DNA of 64,000 bases from Knufia peltigerae (lineage: Eukaryota; Ascomycota; Eurotiomycetes; Chaetothyriales; Trichomeriaceae). Position 1 is the stretch's first letter. Each line of letters opens with the position of its first letter. Below are positions 63,497 through 64,000 of the stretch, in pieces. The notes below the pieces were generated by a model, which worked only from the letters and a program-made list of their open reading frames with translations, had not been told where the DNA came from and did no database searches. The translations under genes and the position numbers were made by a program. The DNA lies in contig JAPDRN010000025.1 in the NCBI GenBank assembly GCA_030247855.1, forward strand, positions 282,701 to 346,700. The letters are read 5' to 3'.

Positions 63497-64000
63497 TGGT
63501 CACGAATGAGTCAAGAGTCAAAGAGAAACAAATGATACAGACGACACATTGGACATGATAAACTTGATAAACCCTCTGATTATATTAATTCGCACGTTGT
63601 TTTCCCTCCTGTCTGCGGAGGAGTGATATTCTAATTGACAAGACACGAGAAACTCGAACACATATCCATCACGTTCAATCAGTCACACGCACATTTTGCA
63701 TGTGATGTCTGTGTTGTAAGCCAGCGGTGTTGATGAATATGATGGGAATGAATTTCTCATTAACACGTATTATCCGTATATCCAACCCCATGTAGATTGT
63801 ACATGTCAAGATCATGACACAATTCTCATTTTCACAGTCTCACACCACAACAGGTATTTTCGTTTCCCGAGAATATATACATGTATACATACACATATCA
63901 TGATCCATTTTCCTTACTCCCCCCTTTCCACTTAACCCAGTGACTACACCTAATGTTGTAGGTTGAATTTTAAAATACACACACACACACACACACATAC
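63497..64000. other. Window end, spacer with CA repeat
   Basis: AT-rich DNA with no gene seen. It ends in (AC)n at 63977-63997. Confidence 0.6.
63977..63997. repeat. (AC)n microsatellite
   Basis: Ten uninterrupted AC dinucleotides at the window end. Confidence 0.9.

Noticed and set aside
1..64000. tRNA genes, transposons, CRISPR arrays, telomere repeats
   Set aside because: Looked for T-loop-like GTTCRA motifs with paired ends, terminal repeats with transposase or reverse transcriptase frames, regular spacer repeats and TTAGGG arrays; none seen by eye. A tRNAscan and RepeatMasker run would be decisive.

Overview
The window is nuclear DNA from a filamentous ascomycete (Pezizomycotina). The genes carry short GT-AG introns of about 50-216 bp. 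They code for typical mould families: Zn(II)2Cys6 regulator, several major facilitator transporters, FAD monooxygenase, BCS1-like AAA ATPase, HOS4-type ankyrin protein. Intergenic spacers run from 0.3 to 2.3 kb. The family mix would suit Eurotiomycetes such as the black yeasts (Chaetothyriales), but that placement is a guess. I place 24 genes with good support and describe three weaker open frames. Splice sites were worked out by hand from reading frame, GT/AG signals and family expectation.

Left part (1-9.65 kb). After the end of a Smr-domain gene comes what looks like a small catabolic group. It has an AtuA-family protein and a metal-dependent cyclase/hydrolase on the minus strand, then a Zn(II)2Cys6 activator and an anion:cation symporter-type transporter on the plus strand. 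The cyclase and the activator share a divergent promoter. A 23-bp palindrome lies between activator and transporter.

Middle (9.65-39 kb). This is an accessory-type region with long spacers. It holds two DHA1-type transporters, a flavin monooxygenase, a secreted GH130-like protein with paired inverted repeats upstream, a secreted TAP-like peptidase/hydrolase, a secreted DUF6454-like protein, a Ser/Thr-rich membrane protein, a protein with an SCP2-like N-terminus joined to an alpha/beta hydrolase, a ThrE-family transporter, a five-exon beta-lactamase-type serine hydrolase, a formamidase/acetamidase and a small NTF2-like protein.

Right part (39-63.5 kb). This part is mainly conserved cell machinery. 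It holds a GRDP-like protein of unknown role, an extended SDR, an acyltransferase-3 membrane enzyme, an SLC35F carrier, a GC-rich classical SDR lacking the usual YxxxK, ribosomal protein S12 (its start codon sits alone in its own coding exon), a HOS4-like Set3-complex subunit, a DFG10/SRD5A3-type polyprenol reductase, a BCS1-like ATPase and a FIT/SCS3-type lipid-droplet protein.

The least explained non-coding signal is a short motif, TCCGTAC/GTACGGA (often ACTCCGTA). It recurs in spacers and in several places forms perfect inverted repeats, above all at 56.9-57.4 kb, where a second repeated motif, CTAAGGT, also clusters. I saw no tRNA, rRNA, transposon or CRISPR array.
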